From Melioribacteraceae bacterium (GTDB taxonomy: Bacteria; Bacteroidota; Ignavibacteria; Ignavibacteriales; Melioribacteraceae), in the NCBI GenBank assembly GCA_011525875.1, contig WYBN01000007.1, positions 124,001-188,000 of the forward strand: 64,000 nucleotides of DNA, in the 5' to 3' direction. Shown piece after piece: positions 8,580 to 17,282 of the stretch. The notes under the pieces were generated by a model. The model was not told where the DNA came from and ran no database searches. It was given only the letters and a program-made list of their open reading frames with translations. The translations under genes and the position numbers were made by a program. How positions within the stretch are numbered: the stretch's first letter is position 1; every line of letters starts with the position of its first letter.

Positions 8580-8972
8580 ATGACTGATAAAAAAGAAGCC
8601 ATTATTTTGAAAGATATAAAATCATGGGAAGAAGCCCTTGAAAAAGAATCTTGGGTAGCTCCCCCGGTTGATGTTTATGAATCAGAGGATGAATTTGTTT
8701 TGGTCGCTAATCTGCCTGGTGTTGATAAATACAATGTGAAGGTCAAACTTGAAGAAGATAATCTTATTTTGATGGGCAGAATCGATTACGAATCTGCCGT
8801 TAACAGAAATTATATACTAAAAGAAACTGAAACCGGAAACTATTATAGGAAATTTCATCTTTCGGAAAACGTTGACAGCGGAAGGATCGAAGCCCGTTTT
8901 GAAAATGGACAGTTGATTGTTAATCTTCCCAAACACGAAAAAATAAAACCGAAAGATATTCAGATTAAATAA
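8580..8972 (+). CDS. Small heat-shock protein, Hsp20 family
   Basis: A 130-residue protein that is almost all alpha-crystallin domain (about 35-128). It begins the domain with APPVDVYESEDEFVLVANLPGV and has the characteristic ENGQLIVNLPK near the C-terminus, followed by KPKDIQIK, where an I-x-I motif is expected. Hsp20 proteins hold unfolding proteins for DnaK without using ATP. The 11-base gap after dnaK and an SD-like GGAGG support co-expression. A long-loop hairpin at 8985-9058 lies right after the stop. Confidence 0.92.
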   Translation: MTDKKEAIILKDIKSWEEALEKESWVAPPVDVYESEDEFVLVANLPGVDKYNVKVKLEEDNLILMGRIDYESAVNRNYILKETETGNYYRKFHLSENVDSGRIEARFENGQLIVNLPKHEKIKPKDIQIK

Positions 8973-8984
8973 GCGACGAGAAAA

Positions 8985-9058
8985 GACTGTCTCAGTTATT
9001 TACGGCTATTTGTTATGATTAATACAATAGCTTGAAATTATGAAAACTGAGACAGTCT
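8985..9058. repeat. Perfect 14-bp inverted repeat with nested stem
   Basis: Arms AGACTGTCTCAGTT (8985-8998) and AACTGAGACAGTCT (9045-9058) match without error across a 46-base loop. A weaker inner stem (GCTATTTGT with ACAATAGC) lies inside the loop. It separates the convergent hsp20 and sensor kinase genes, so a bidirectional terminator is the simplest reading, though the loop is unusually long and U-tracts are poor. A small transposon-derived repeat is the alternative. Confidence 0.6.
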
Positions 9059-9092
9059 CTTTATATCAGCTTAGGTACTGCTTATAATTAAA

Positions 9093-12000
9093 TTAGTTTG
9101 AAATGGCATTCCTTATAAACTCCAGAAATTTGTCTTTCACAAACGGTTTAGAAATATAATGAGTGAACCCGGAGGATAATATTTTCTCTTCATCGCCTCG
9201 CATAGCGAGTGCAGTTACAGCAATGATCTTAGCATTTTCGTGATGAGGCATCTTGCGTATTTCATTTGCAATATCGAATCCAGTTTTAATTGTGCTGAGG
9301 TTTATATCGAGTAAAAACAAATCAAAAACATCTCTCTCGAGAATTTCCATTGCTGAGCTATAGCCGTCGGCTGTGGTAATTTCAAAAGGCTGTCCTCTAA
9401 AAAATAATTTAACTACCGAGCGGCTGGTTTCATCATCGTCAACAAATAGAACTCTTAATTTCATTTCTGTATTCTTCTCGGTGAAATACTTCAGATTATC
9501 AGCAGTCATTGAATTTCCCTCATTAAATTTTTCTTCGAACGATTGAAATTTCAGAGTAAATGTTGTTCCCTTATTAACTTCACTCTGGACCAAAATCTCT
9601 CCATTCATCATCCTAACGAACTTTTGAGAAATATACAAACCCACTCCGAGCCCTTCGAACGAGCGTGAAAATCCATTGCTGAGCTGTCTGAACACCTGAA
9701 ACATTTTATTCATTTCTGATTCAGCGATACCTATACCTGTATCGCTGATTTTTATCAAGCACCAGCTGCGGTTGCCTTCTGTAATTGTTTCCAACTCGAC
9801 GGAGATAATTCCTTTAGGCGTAAATTTTATGGCATTGCTAAGGAGATTTGCCAAAACCTGTCTGAACATTCTTGTATCAATGTTTATAAATATCGAATTG
9901 TTTTTTATCAGCATTTTTAATTCTAATCCCTTCATTTCGGCTGTTTCGCGGTAGTTTCTGGTTATCTCCTCAATTATTGCCGCCGGATTTATTTTTTCAA
10001 AATCTATTGTCTTTGCTTTTGATTCTATAATAGAGAGATCTAAGATTGAATTTAATGTTTCGAGCAATCTCTTTCCGTTCAAATAAATTGTTTTCGCAAA
10101 TGACTTGAATTCTGTATCCGATGATTCCTCGTAAATAAAATTAGAGCAGCCCAGAATACCGACTAAGGGCGTCCTTAATTCATGACTCATATTAGACAGC
10201 AGATTAGTTTTTAACCGGTTCATCTCCTCAGCTTTTTCTTTTGCAATTGACATTTCATCAAGCAGTTTTTTCTTTTCAGAAACATCCATTGATATCCCTA
10301 CTATCCCGATCAATTTCTTATTAGAATCGAAGACAGGGGAATCGGTAACAACCGCAGGAAAAGAAGAGCCGTCTTTGCGTTTTACAGTAAACTCGCCTGA
10401 CCAGCATTCACCTTTGGATAAACATTCCATTATCTCGGCTGCTTCTTCCCGTGTTGCAGAGCTTGGAGTTACGTCAAGAATATTTCTGTTAATCACTTCT
10501 TTGAAATTCCACCCATAGAGTTTCTCAGCCGCTTTATTCCAATAAGTTATTCTGCCGTCAATATCCGTCGCAATAACAGCTTCGCCAATTTGATTTAAGA
10601 GATACGAATGAAATCTAATTAAGTCTTCGGCTTTTTTCCTTTGAGTAATATCGCGCATGAAACATGTAATTCTTTGCGGTTTTCCATGTTCGAACGTACA
10701 TGTGACGCTGCCGTCAACATCAATAAACTGCCCATTCTTAGTAATCAGTTTGTTTTCGATATGATCAATTTTTTCTCCCGAACTCGAACGTTTAAAAGTC
10801 GAAATACACTGCTCCAAAAAATCGGGGTGTATTAAATGATCAATTCGCAGCTCTTTCAGATCCTCATCTTCATAACCCAGGACATCTTTCCACGCTTTGT
10901 TGGCGAATAAAATTTTCCCATCCGGAGCAATCACCTGAATAAGATCGCTTGTTGTCTCAAAAATCTCCCTGTAGCGTTTTTCGCGTTCTTTCAGTTCTTT
11001 TTCAGCATTCTTTCGTTCGGTAATATCTCTGATTATAGCTTGAATGTAAACATTATCACCGACAGCGATTCCCCTGGAACTATTTTCAATGGAAAATACC
11101 GTCCCATCTTTTTTAATATGTTCACTTTCAACAATAACGCCCCCAAATGAAGATGTCAATTTCGAGATATAGTTTCTAGCATTTTCTCTGCGGTTTGGGG
11201 CAACCAGCTCAAGCCCGTTCATTGTAAGCAATTCATCATGGGTATAACCATAAGTTTCCACCGCTCTGTTATTAACCTGAAGGATATTTCCGCTGGAATC
11301 CATAAGAATAATAATATCGTTAGCATACCTTGTTATGTTTTCAAGATGCGCCGTTAATAATCTTTTTTCATGCTCGCTATGATATAATTTTTGATATTGC
11401 TGCTTCCCTTGCCGGTTCCAAACAAAACCAACCGCAACGCCTGCAAGTGCGAGCAGTGCAAAAATAGAAAGAGACAGAGACTTTAAAATTAGGTCGCTCT
11501 CGTAGAAAATTTCATTTTTATCTTCTTTGGCAACCAGGAACCAATCTGTACCGGGAATTTTTTTAACTACTGACAGAACCTCCGTCTCGCGGTAATCTTT
11601 TCCCTCGAAAATACCTTCCTCGCCGTGGGCTCCTCTATTTGCCGGCAAATCCGTTAAAGTATCGTCAAGTACAAGATTGAGCGCCGAATTACGCAGAAAG
11701 CGAAGTTGAGTTAAATAAATAATTTTGTTCTCTTTATGAGTCGCAATAAAAGATTCGCCGCTTGCGCTTGCAACAGGCCACCTTTGTAATAATGGATAAA
11801 GGTATTCTTCCGGATCTATAATTATATTCAACACACCAAAGATCTCCCCATTTAGGGTTGAACTATAAACCGGAACATGATAACTTAACTGCGGCTCGCC
11901 GGTGCTGCTGTTCTTATAAAAGTTGGAAAATACTACTCTTTTTTCGATGTAAGCCTGCATGCAAAATGCTTCTTGCTCCGGACTTATTAAAATCTGCTTA

Positions 12001-12386
12001 TTATTGAGCGCTACACTATTCCCCCCGTCCGGTTTGCAGAAAAATAAACTCTTATAACCGAAAGCTTCTTTTGTTGTTTTCAGCAGAATATCGAAATGGT
12101 TTTCGGTGCGGGGAGCCTGAGGATTATTTAAAAATTCTTCGAATCGGTTACTTAAAAACGGATTTGTGATAATGTGCTCTGTAAATAAATCGATTCTATT
12201 AAGCCATTCGGAAATTCGCTCAACTTGAAGATCCGCAATCGAATAGAGCTGGTTTTCTTTTTGCTTTTTTATATCTGCCTGCTGGGAGCTTATGTAAAAA
12301 TGACCCGCGCCCAGTATTAAAGCTGACACAGACAAGAAGATTGTTATAAGTAATCTGCCGTATCTCGTGTTATTTCTTGTTTTCAT
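9093..12386 (-). CDS. Hybrid sensor histidine kinase: extracytoplasmic sensor, three PAS, HisKA, HATPase, receiver
   Basis: The 1097-residue product has TM1 (about 11-29), an extracytoplasmic Cache-like domain of about 270 residues, TM2 (about 303-323), PAS domains near 350-460, 475-585 and 595-705, HisKA with H735 in NMSHELRTPL, HATPase_c with NLLSNAIKF, SDTGIGI and GLGVGLYIS, and a receiver with VDDDE and phospho-acceptor D1027. A frame extends 17 codons further upstream, but an AAGGTGG ribosome site 6 bases before the ATG at 12386 decides the start. No separate output regulator is adjacent, so the internal receiver may hand on phosphate to an unlinked partner. Signal unknown. Confidence 0.9.
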   Translation of the reverse strand: MKTRNNTRYGRLLITIFLSVSALILGAGHFYISSQQADIKKQKENQLYSIADLQVERISEWLNRIDLFTEHIITNPFLSNRFEEFLNNPQAPRTENHFDILLKTTKEAFGYKSLFFCKPDGGNSVALNNKQILISPEQEAFCMQAYIEKRVVFSNFYKNSSTGEPQLSYHVPVYSSTLNGEIFGVLNIIIDPEEYLYPLLQRWPVASASGESFIATHKENKIIYLTQLRFLRNSALNLVLDDTLTDLPANRGAHGEEGIFEGKDYRETEVLSVVKKIPGTDWFLVAKEDKNEIFYESDLILKSLSLSIFALLALAGVAVGFVWNRQGKQQYQKLYHSEHEKRLLTAHLENITRYANDIIILMDSSGNILQVNNRAVETYGYTHDELLTMNGLELVAPNRRENARNYISKLTSSFGGVIVESEHIKKDGTVFSIENSSRGIAVGDNVYIQAIIRDITERKNAEKELKEREKRYREIFETTSDLIQVIAPDGKILFANKAWKDVLGYEDEDLKELRIDHLIHPDFLEQCISTFKRSSSGEKIDHIENKLITKNGQFIDVDGSVTCTFEHGKPQRITCFMRDITQRKKAEDLIRFHSYLLNQIGEAVIATDIDGRITYWNKAAEKLYGWNFKEVINRNILDVTPSSATREEAAEIMECLSKGECWSGEFTVKRKDGSSFPAVVTDSPVFDSNKKLIGIVGISMDVSEKKKLLDEMSIAKEKAEEMNRLKTNLLSNMSHELRTPLVGILGCSNFIYEESSDTEFKSFAKTIYLNGKRLLETLNSILDLSIIESKAKTIDFEKINPAAIIEEITRNYRETAEMKGLELKMLIKNNSIFINIDTRMFRQVLANLLSNAIKFTPKGIISVELETITEGNRSWCLIKISDTGIGIAESEMNKMFQVFRQLSNGFSRSFEGLGVGLYISQKFVRMMNGEILVQSEVNKGTTFTLKFQSFEEKFNEGNSMTADNLKYFTEKNTEMKLRVLFVDDDETSRSVVKLFFRGQPFEITTADGYSSAMEILERDVFDLFLLDINLSTIKTGFDIANEIRKMPHHENAKIIAVTALAMRGDEEKILSSGFTHYISKPFVKDKFLEFIRNAISN

Positions 12387-12828
12387 AAAGAACCACCTTG
12401 GATTATTTCCGAAAATAGTATTTTTAATACAATACAAGCTGACTTTTTCTTATCCATTATAGTCAATTACTTCTGGCGGCTGGCTCAAAAGAATTTTTTT
12501 TATTTCCTTAGAGAATTGAAAAGTTCGAAAGATTAATAAAATCATACTTAATTTTTGCCCAATACAAAAGTGAAACTAAGTTGTATAATTACTATTAATC
12601 AAATATAAAAGAACAAAGGGTGCAGCATTCAACATCTTCACTTGCGGCACTGGCATACCTCCAACCAAAGACTTGAACGTGCACCCATAAATGTGCAACT
12701 GTTCTAATCTCTGATTGGTTCACTTTGCCAGTTTTCAAGTGGAAATTAGTAAATAATAATTTAAAACAATTTATTTTAAGATAATTCCGTTATCCCGTTA
12801 ATTAATTCTATTAACAATATACTAAGTA
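12387..12828. other. 442-bp region between two kinase genes with a structured segment
   Basis: No convincing ORF. The flanks are very AT-rich, but 12611-12745 is noticeably richer in GC. It includes inverted arms GGGTGCA (12618-12624) and TGCACCC (12680-12686) and a short stem CACTT/AAGTG near 12721-12741. It could be a leader or small RNA on either strand, or a worn remnant of a mobile element. I recognise no Rfam family in it. Confidence 0.4.
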
Positions 12829-15105
12829 TTATTTATCAAGTGCAACCGAAAACTTTATTTCAGTTCCTTTGCCGGGGGCGCTGCTAACCGCTATTTCACC
12901 GCTGTGCCTTTCAATCATTTCCTTACAAATAATTAGTCCAAGTCCTGTGCCCTGCTCGTTTTCAGTTCCTTTCGTTGAAAAAGTCGTATCAATTCTGAAT
13001 ACTTTATGAATATCTTCAGGCGTCAACCCTACCCCGGTATCGATGACAGAGATTTCAACTTTCGACCCGATTACCGATGTTTCTATTTTTACGGTTCCGC
13101 CCTTAGGTGTAAATTTAATGGCATTAGAAAGTAGATTCTGTATGATTGAGTTAAGCATAAATTTATCAGCTTTAATAAAAATATCAGGCGTTGAATTGAC
13201 AATTAATTTAATTTTCTTTTTATCGGCATTGGGTTTCAGCAGAGTTACAACTCCCTCAAGAACTTCGGTTAAATCAAGTCTTTCCGGGTTAAAATCAATT
13301 TTATCTCTTTGAAGACGGGACCACTCCAGCAGATTATTCAGGTGCTCAAACATTTTTTGTGATATTAGGAATACTGCTTTTGAAAATTCTTTAATTTCAT
13401 CTTTAGTGAGACTTTCTGATTCTTCTGCAAGAATATTAGCATAACCAAGCAGTCCGTTAAACGGGCTCCGCAAATCATGCGAAAGAACTGAAAAGAATTT
13501 GTCTTTTTGAGCGATAGCCGATTTCAGCTCCTCATTATATTTTTTGAGAAGCTCTTCAGCCCTTCTTTTTTCCGTAATATCAATGCCGGAGCTTAAAGTG
13601 CCTGTGATATTTCCTGAAGTATCCCGCAAAATTACATTATGCCAGGCAACTACCCGCAGTTCGCCTGATTTTGTAATTATATCATTTTCAAAATAATCCG
13701 GGGCTGAGCTGTTATTATTTATTAGTGAATCAAACACCGTATGTATTTGATGCTTTTGCTCGTCGGTTATAAAATTCAAAAACCAATTTTTACCAATAAT
13801 TTCTTCTTTACTGTAACCGAGCACGCGAAGCCCTTTTGAATTAATAAGAGAAACATTTCCATTTCTGTCGAGTACGAGCATTATTACTTCGGCAATATCT
13901 AAATAAAGCTGAGCTTTTTCCTTTTCCTGTTTGATAATTTCCTCGGCTTTTTTTAGGGCAGTAATATCATGCATTACAATCAATATATTTTTCTCTCCGA
14001 GCTCGAAACCTGCCAATCTCAAGTTCAAAGTCATAACGCCCTTTGATGGGAGGCTGCATTGACATTGAATATCTTCAGAAATGTTGTCTTCCTTAAGAAT
14101 ATTTTTGCAAAAATCAGAAAGATTGATCTCACTTAGAACATCTTTAATTTCTTTGCCTATAATATTTTCTTTAGTTTTTTCAAACATCTGGTAAAACATT
14201 TTATTAGCCAATATAACTTTATTTGTTCCGAATGAGGCGTAGTCGCCCGCATTACTTTGTTCTTTCCGGATAACGAGTAAGCCGGAAGGAATAGTAGAAA
14301 CAATTCTTTCGAGAAAGTGCATATCTTCTTTTAGTAAATTTTCCTTGCTCTCAATTGATCGAGACATTGAAATAAGAGTGTCGGCGAGAATTTTAATCTC
14401 GTCTCTTGATTTTACATCAAGTTCGCCATTGTAACTGCCGTCTTTAACTTTTAAAGCAAACATGCTGAGCTTCTTAATCGGTTTTGAGATGAACCTGACT
14501 GTCAAAAAACCTATAATAATTGTAATGAACAAAACAGCGAGTATGGAAAATATCAAACGTGAAAACATTTCATTTCTTACTGCATCTGCGGTGCTTTTAA
14601 GGATTTTAATTTCGTCTGAAAGGGCAAGCAGCAAATTATCAAGTTTATTAAAAAGCGCGCTGCCGTAATAATAATCCAATTCCTCCATCATTTCTGCAGC
14701 GTATGTAAATTCATGTTTATCAACCTTTTCAAATATATTCTCTCCGGTTTCGATTAAATTAGTCAGAATTTTCTTTATGTCGATAATCATATTTTTTTCT
14801 ATCGCGCTGTATAAATCCGGATTAATCCGGTCAAATCTTTGTGCAAGAACTAACTTTCTTGAATCGAAATCAACTTTGTATTTTTCTTTTTTGGTTATGA
14901 TATAATCATTCACATCCATTAACAAACTCGAGATTTCGTTCCGTATAAAGAAAAGGTCTTCCTGTTTATTTGTTAATTGTTCGATTTGAATCCCGGCATC
15001 TACAACTTTGTTTGATTGGTATATCATAAAATAAAGGTAGATGAGCGCGATTAGGATTATAACCGCATAAGGGAAAAGAATTTTATGTATAATTTTTATT
15101 TTCAA
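12829..15105 (-). CDS. Sensor histidine kinase with HAMP and two PAS domains
   Basis: A 758-residue membrane kinase. TM1 is about 7-27, an extracytoplasmic helical sensor about 28-180, TM2 about 183-204, HAMP about 205-255 (PIKKLSMFALKVKDGSYN), PAS regions about 265-380 and 400-510, HisKA with H543 in VLSHDLRSPF, then HATPase_c with NLLSNAIKFTP, IDTGVGL and GTGLGLII. It lacks a receiver. The start is a TTG at 15105; an AAGG lies about 9 bases upstream and the next ATG would cut through TM1. The second kinase follows on the same strand after a 442-bp gap, so separate transcription is likely. Signal unknown. Confidence 0.88.
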   Translation of the reverse strand: MKIKIIHKILFPYAVIILIALIYLYFMIYQSNKVVDAGIQIEQLTNKQEDLFFIRNEISSLLMDVNDYIITKKEKYKVDFDSRKLVLAQRFDRINPDLYSAIEKNMIIDIKKILTNLIETGENIFEKVDKHEFTYAAEMMEELDYYYGSALFNKLDNLLLALSDEIKILKSTADAVRNEMFSRLIFSILAVLFITIIIGFLTVRFISKPIKKLSMFALKVKDGSYNGELDVKSRDEIKILADTLISMSRSIESKENLLKEDMHFLERIVSTIPSGLLVIRKEQSNAGDYASFGTNKVILANKMFYQMFEKTKENIIGKEIKDVLSEINLSDFCKNILKEDNISEDIQCQCSLPSKGVMTLNLRLAGFELGEKNILIVMHDITALKKAEEIIKQEKEKAQLYLDIAEVIMLVLDRNGNVSLINSKGLRVLGYSKEEIIGKNWFLNFITDEQKHQIHTVFDSLINNNSSAPDYFENDIITKSGELRVVAWHNVILRDTSGNITGTLSSGIDITEKRRAEELLKKYNEELKSAIAQKDKFFSVLSHDLRSPFNGLLGYANILAEESESLTKDEIKEFSKAVFLISQKMFEHLNNLLEWSRLQRDKIDFNPERLDLTEVLEGVVTLLKPNADKKKIKLIVNSTPDIFIKADKFMLNSIIQNLLSNAIKFTPKGGTVKIETSVIGSKVEISVIDTGVGLTPEDIHKVFRIDTTFSTKGTENEQGTGLGLIICKEMIERHSGEIAVSSAPGKGTEIKFSVALDK

Positions 15106-15395
15106 TTTCTGCTGCCTTTTTGAATAATCTTAAGTTTATAATTAAAAGTGTTATCTTATACTCAAATTTAGAAAATATTATTTTGCTTTCAAGTCCATTT
15201 TTTGTTGAAATAGTAATTTTATTTACAGCCGGTAAATTGGAAACGCATGTTGTTCTTTTTCATGTTTCTTTGGATGTAATAAAACTTAGTAATGAAACCT
15301 TCTATGAATAAAATTCAAAATGACAAATTTAGTCCCTTCGGAAATGAAATAGATTTTATTTGGTTTATCTTCTCAATCGGTGGTGGGGCGGATAA
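15106..15395. other. AT-rich intergenic region, nothing recognised
   Basis: The stretch between the sensor kinase start and the M49 peptidase terminator is AT-rich and has only a weak 63-codon frame (15120-15311) with no homology I recognise and no ribosome site. It presumably holds the kinase promoter. Confidence 0.4.
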
Positions 15396-15430
15396 ACAAA
15401 GAAAAAGCCCGCCCGATTGAGCGGGCTATT
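15396..15430 (-). terminator. Rho-independent terminator of the M49 peptidase gene
   Basis: On the minus strand the perfect arms AGCCCGC and GCGGGCT (15421-15427 and 15406-15412) surround an 8-base loop and are followed by TTTTTCTTTG. It lies directly after the peptidase stop. Confidence 0.9.
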
Positions 15431-15431
15431 T

Positions 15432-17084
15432 TTAGTTTATCTCGATTTCAAAAATTGGTTTTATATCTATCGGGAGACCGGATAATTTATTTGTGAGGAT
15501 TTTCATTGAACTAGATTCGACTGCATAATTATTCATCAATCTTTTCGCCGCCTCATAATCACCCTTTGCTTGGATGATAAGAAGTTCCGAAGCAAGGCGC
15601 TTTAAGACACTGTAAATACTCCTGAAGTTGACAGTCAGCTTATGAGTATCTTCATTAAATTCATAAGCGCCGTTCTCGAGAAAATAATTATAAATTATGG
15701 CGTTGCCTGCACCGTGGGCGCCGCTGATGCCGAATCTTATCGACCTGAAAACGCCTGCTAAAAAGGTTACCCACATTTGGTTTTCGAATGTTAGCGGGTA
15801 AACTCCTTTGTCAATCATATAAAGATTATTAAACATACCGAGTACATCAGCCTTGCATTCCTCTATAACGGAATAAGTTTCCTTCAATTCTTTTTTTACT
15901 TCGGTATCTCTGCCGTTTACTTTAATGAAGCCGGGACCAATACCGTGCGACATTTCATGCATTAATGTGTGATTAAAGAATGCATCGAAAGTAATATAAC
16001 CGGATTGAGAGCCGTCAACAACAATATTGCCGATAGGTTTCAATAATTTCTCGAATTTTGCTTCGTGCATATTTTTAATCATTACTTTCTTTGACCCTTT
16101 CGCCTCCCTAACCCGTTCATCATTCGGCAGATTGAACGCTAATGTCTGTACGCCGGCTTTGGTATCGCCGGCTGTGAAAATTTCCTGTACAACTATTATA
16201 GGCGATTCGCTGCCGCGCTGATAATTTTTATGTTCATCGGGTATCGGTAAATTATTTTCCAGGTCTGTTAAATAATTGGCAAATATTTTTAATTTTTCGG
16301 TGCTTTCGGGATCAACGATAGTAAGAAACGATTCGAAAGAAGCTTTGTAGTTGAACAAGCCGTCCTCATAGACTTCATAAGGTCCGATAATAAACTCAAT
16401 GCTGTGGTCCTTCAAATCCATCCAGGCTAAGTCGCTTTCAAAATAATCATTCGTTTCGAATGCGGCTGCTCTTGTCTTAAGGTATTTCTTAAGCGAAGTA
16501 TTATCGGCATAAGCGGCTGCTTCACGAAGCAGACCTGCTGCTTCTGTTAATTTATCCTTATAATACTCTGAGTAGGGAATTGCAGTCAGGTTTCCGTTCA
16601 GCCTCCGGATTACGGTAAATTCCGATGTAAATTCTTTTTCCTTATCGGGATTTTTCTCCAAAAAATCTTCGAATTCTTCCTTAGTCAAGTCCTCCGGGTA
16701 AAAATTAGCGCCAGCCGGTTTAACATAATTACCGATAAAAGCTTTGTCTTCATTAAGTCTGTCGAAGGGGCCGAAATTTATCTTGAAAAACTCCATCTCC
16801 AGTTTTGATTTTTCTTCATCCACAATAGATAAGCTGTCACGGATCTGATAATTTCGCGAGTAAACTTGATCGAGGAAAATTTCATCAATTATTTTTGACG
16901 CTTCATAAAGTTTTTTTACTGCCAATTTTTGATTCTCATCCAGAAGAGATTCATCGTAGTTTATTACTGTCGGGACGTATTGTGCCATTTTTTTCTCGAG
17001 CATTTTAATCTCCTCGCTTTTTTCCCCGGTTGAACAGGAAACAAGTAATGATGCAAATAAAAGAATTACGGTTAGTTTCGTCAT
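15432..17084 (-). CDS. M49-family (dipeptidyl peptidase III-like) zinc peptidase, lipoprotein
   Basis: The 550-residue product starts with a lipoprotein signal ending LLVSC (C17), so it should be membrane-anchored. The zinc site is H376-E377-M-S-H380 with the second block EECKAD (E408/E409), the arrangement of peptidase family M49. Classical DPP III has a six-residue HELLGH; this one has the five-residue HEXXH form, which I recall for the DPP III of Caldithrix abyssi, a bacterium not far from this group. M49 enzymes remove dipeptides from the N-terminus of short peptides. A strong terminator follows. A Nudix-linked hydrolase annotation sometimes used for relatives is less apt, since no Nudix box is present. 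Confidence 0.8.
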   Translation of the reverse strand: MTKLTVILLFASLLVSCSTGEKSEEIKMLEKKMAQYVPTVINYDESLLDENQKLAVKKLYEASKIIDEIFLDQVYSRNYQIRDSLSIVDEEKSKLEMEFFKINFGPFDRLNEDKAFIGNYVKPAGANFYPEDLTKEEFEDFLEKNPDKEKEFTSEFTVIRRLNGNLTAIPYSEYYKDKLTEAAGLLREAAAYADNTSLKKYLKTRAAAFETNDYFESDLAWMDLKDHSIEFIIGPYEVYEDGLFNYKASFESFLTIVDPESTEKLKIFANYLTDLENNLPIPDEHKNYQRGSESPIIVVQEIFTAGDTKAGVQTLAFNLPNDERVREAKGSKKVMIKNMHEAKFEKLLKPIGNIVVDGSQSGYITFDAFFNHTLMHEMSHGIGPGFIKVNGRDTEVKKELKETYSVIEECKADVLGMFNNLYMIDKGVYPLTFENQMWVTFLAGVFRSIRFGISGAHGAGNAIIYNYFLENGAYEFNEDTHKLTVNFRSIYSVLKRLASELLIIQAKGDYEAAKRLMNNYAVESSSMKILTNKLSGLPIDIKPIFEIEIN

Positions 17085-17221
17085 TTTATCACCATTGATT
17101 TTTACTAAATATGTTCAAAGATAATAAAATATTTTGACAGGCTTTTGTACAAGAAAGTGTAAAAAATGTACATAATTTTCTACATTATCCCGGGGAAAAA
17201 AGCTAAAACATTTCGAAATAG

Positions 17222-17247
17222 AGAAATATTTCTGGCATTAATCTTGT
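17222..17247 (+). promoter_or_regulatory. Possible sigma-54-like promoter with 12-bp palindrome
   Basis: AGAAATATTTCT (17222-17233) is a perfect palindrome and runs directly into TGGCATTAATCTTGTC, where GG (17234-17235) and GT (17246-17247) are 10 bases apart. The -24 half matches the consensus well; the -12 half has GT instead of GC, so the call is weak. Two TGTACA palindromes lie about 70-90 bases upstream. Confidence 0.3.
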
Positions 17248-17282
17248 CTTCTTAAGATAGAACCATTAAAAGGGGGTTTATC

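Noticed and set aside
12611..12745. tRNA or known riboswitch in the structured segment
   Set aside because: No T-loop, acceptor stem or riboswitch core could be fitted; only isolated stems are present.
15120..15311. 63-codon ORF in the kinase/peptidase gap
   Set aside because: No ribosome site, composition like the AT-rich flank, no recognisable motif.
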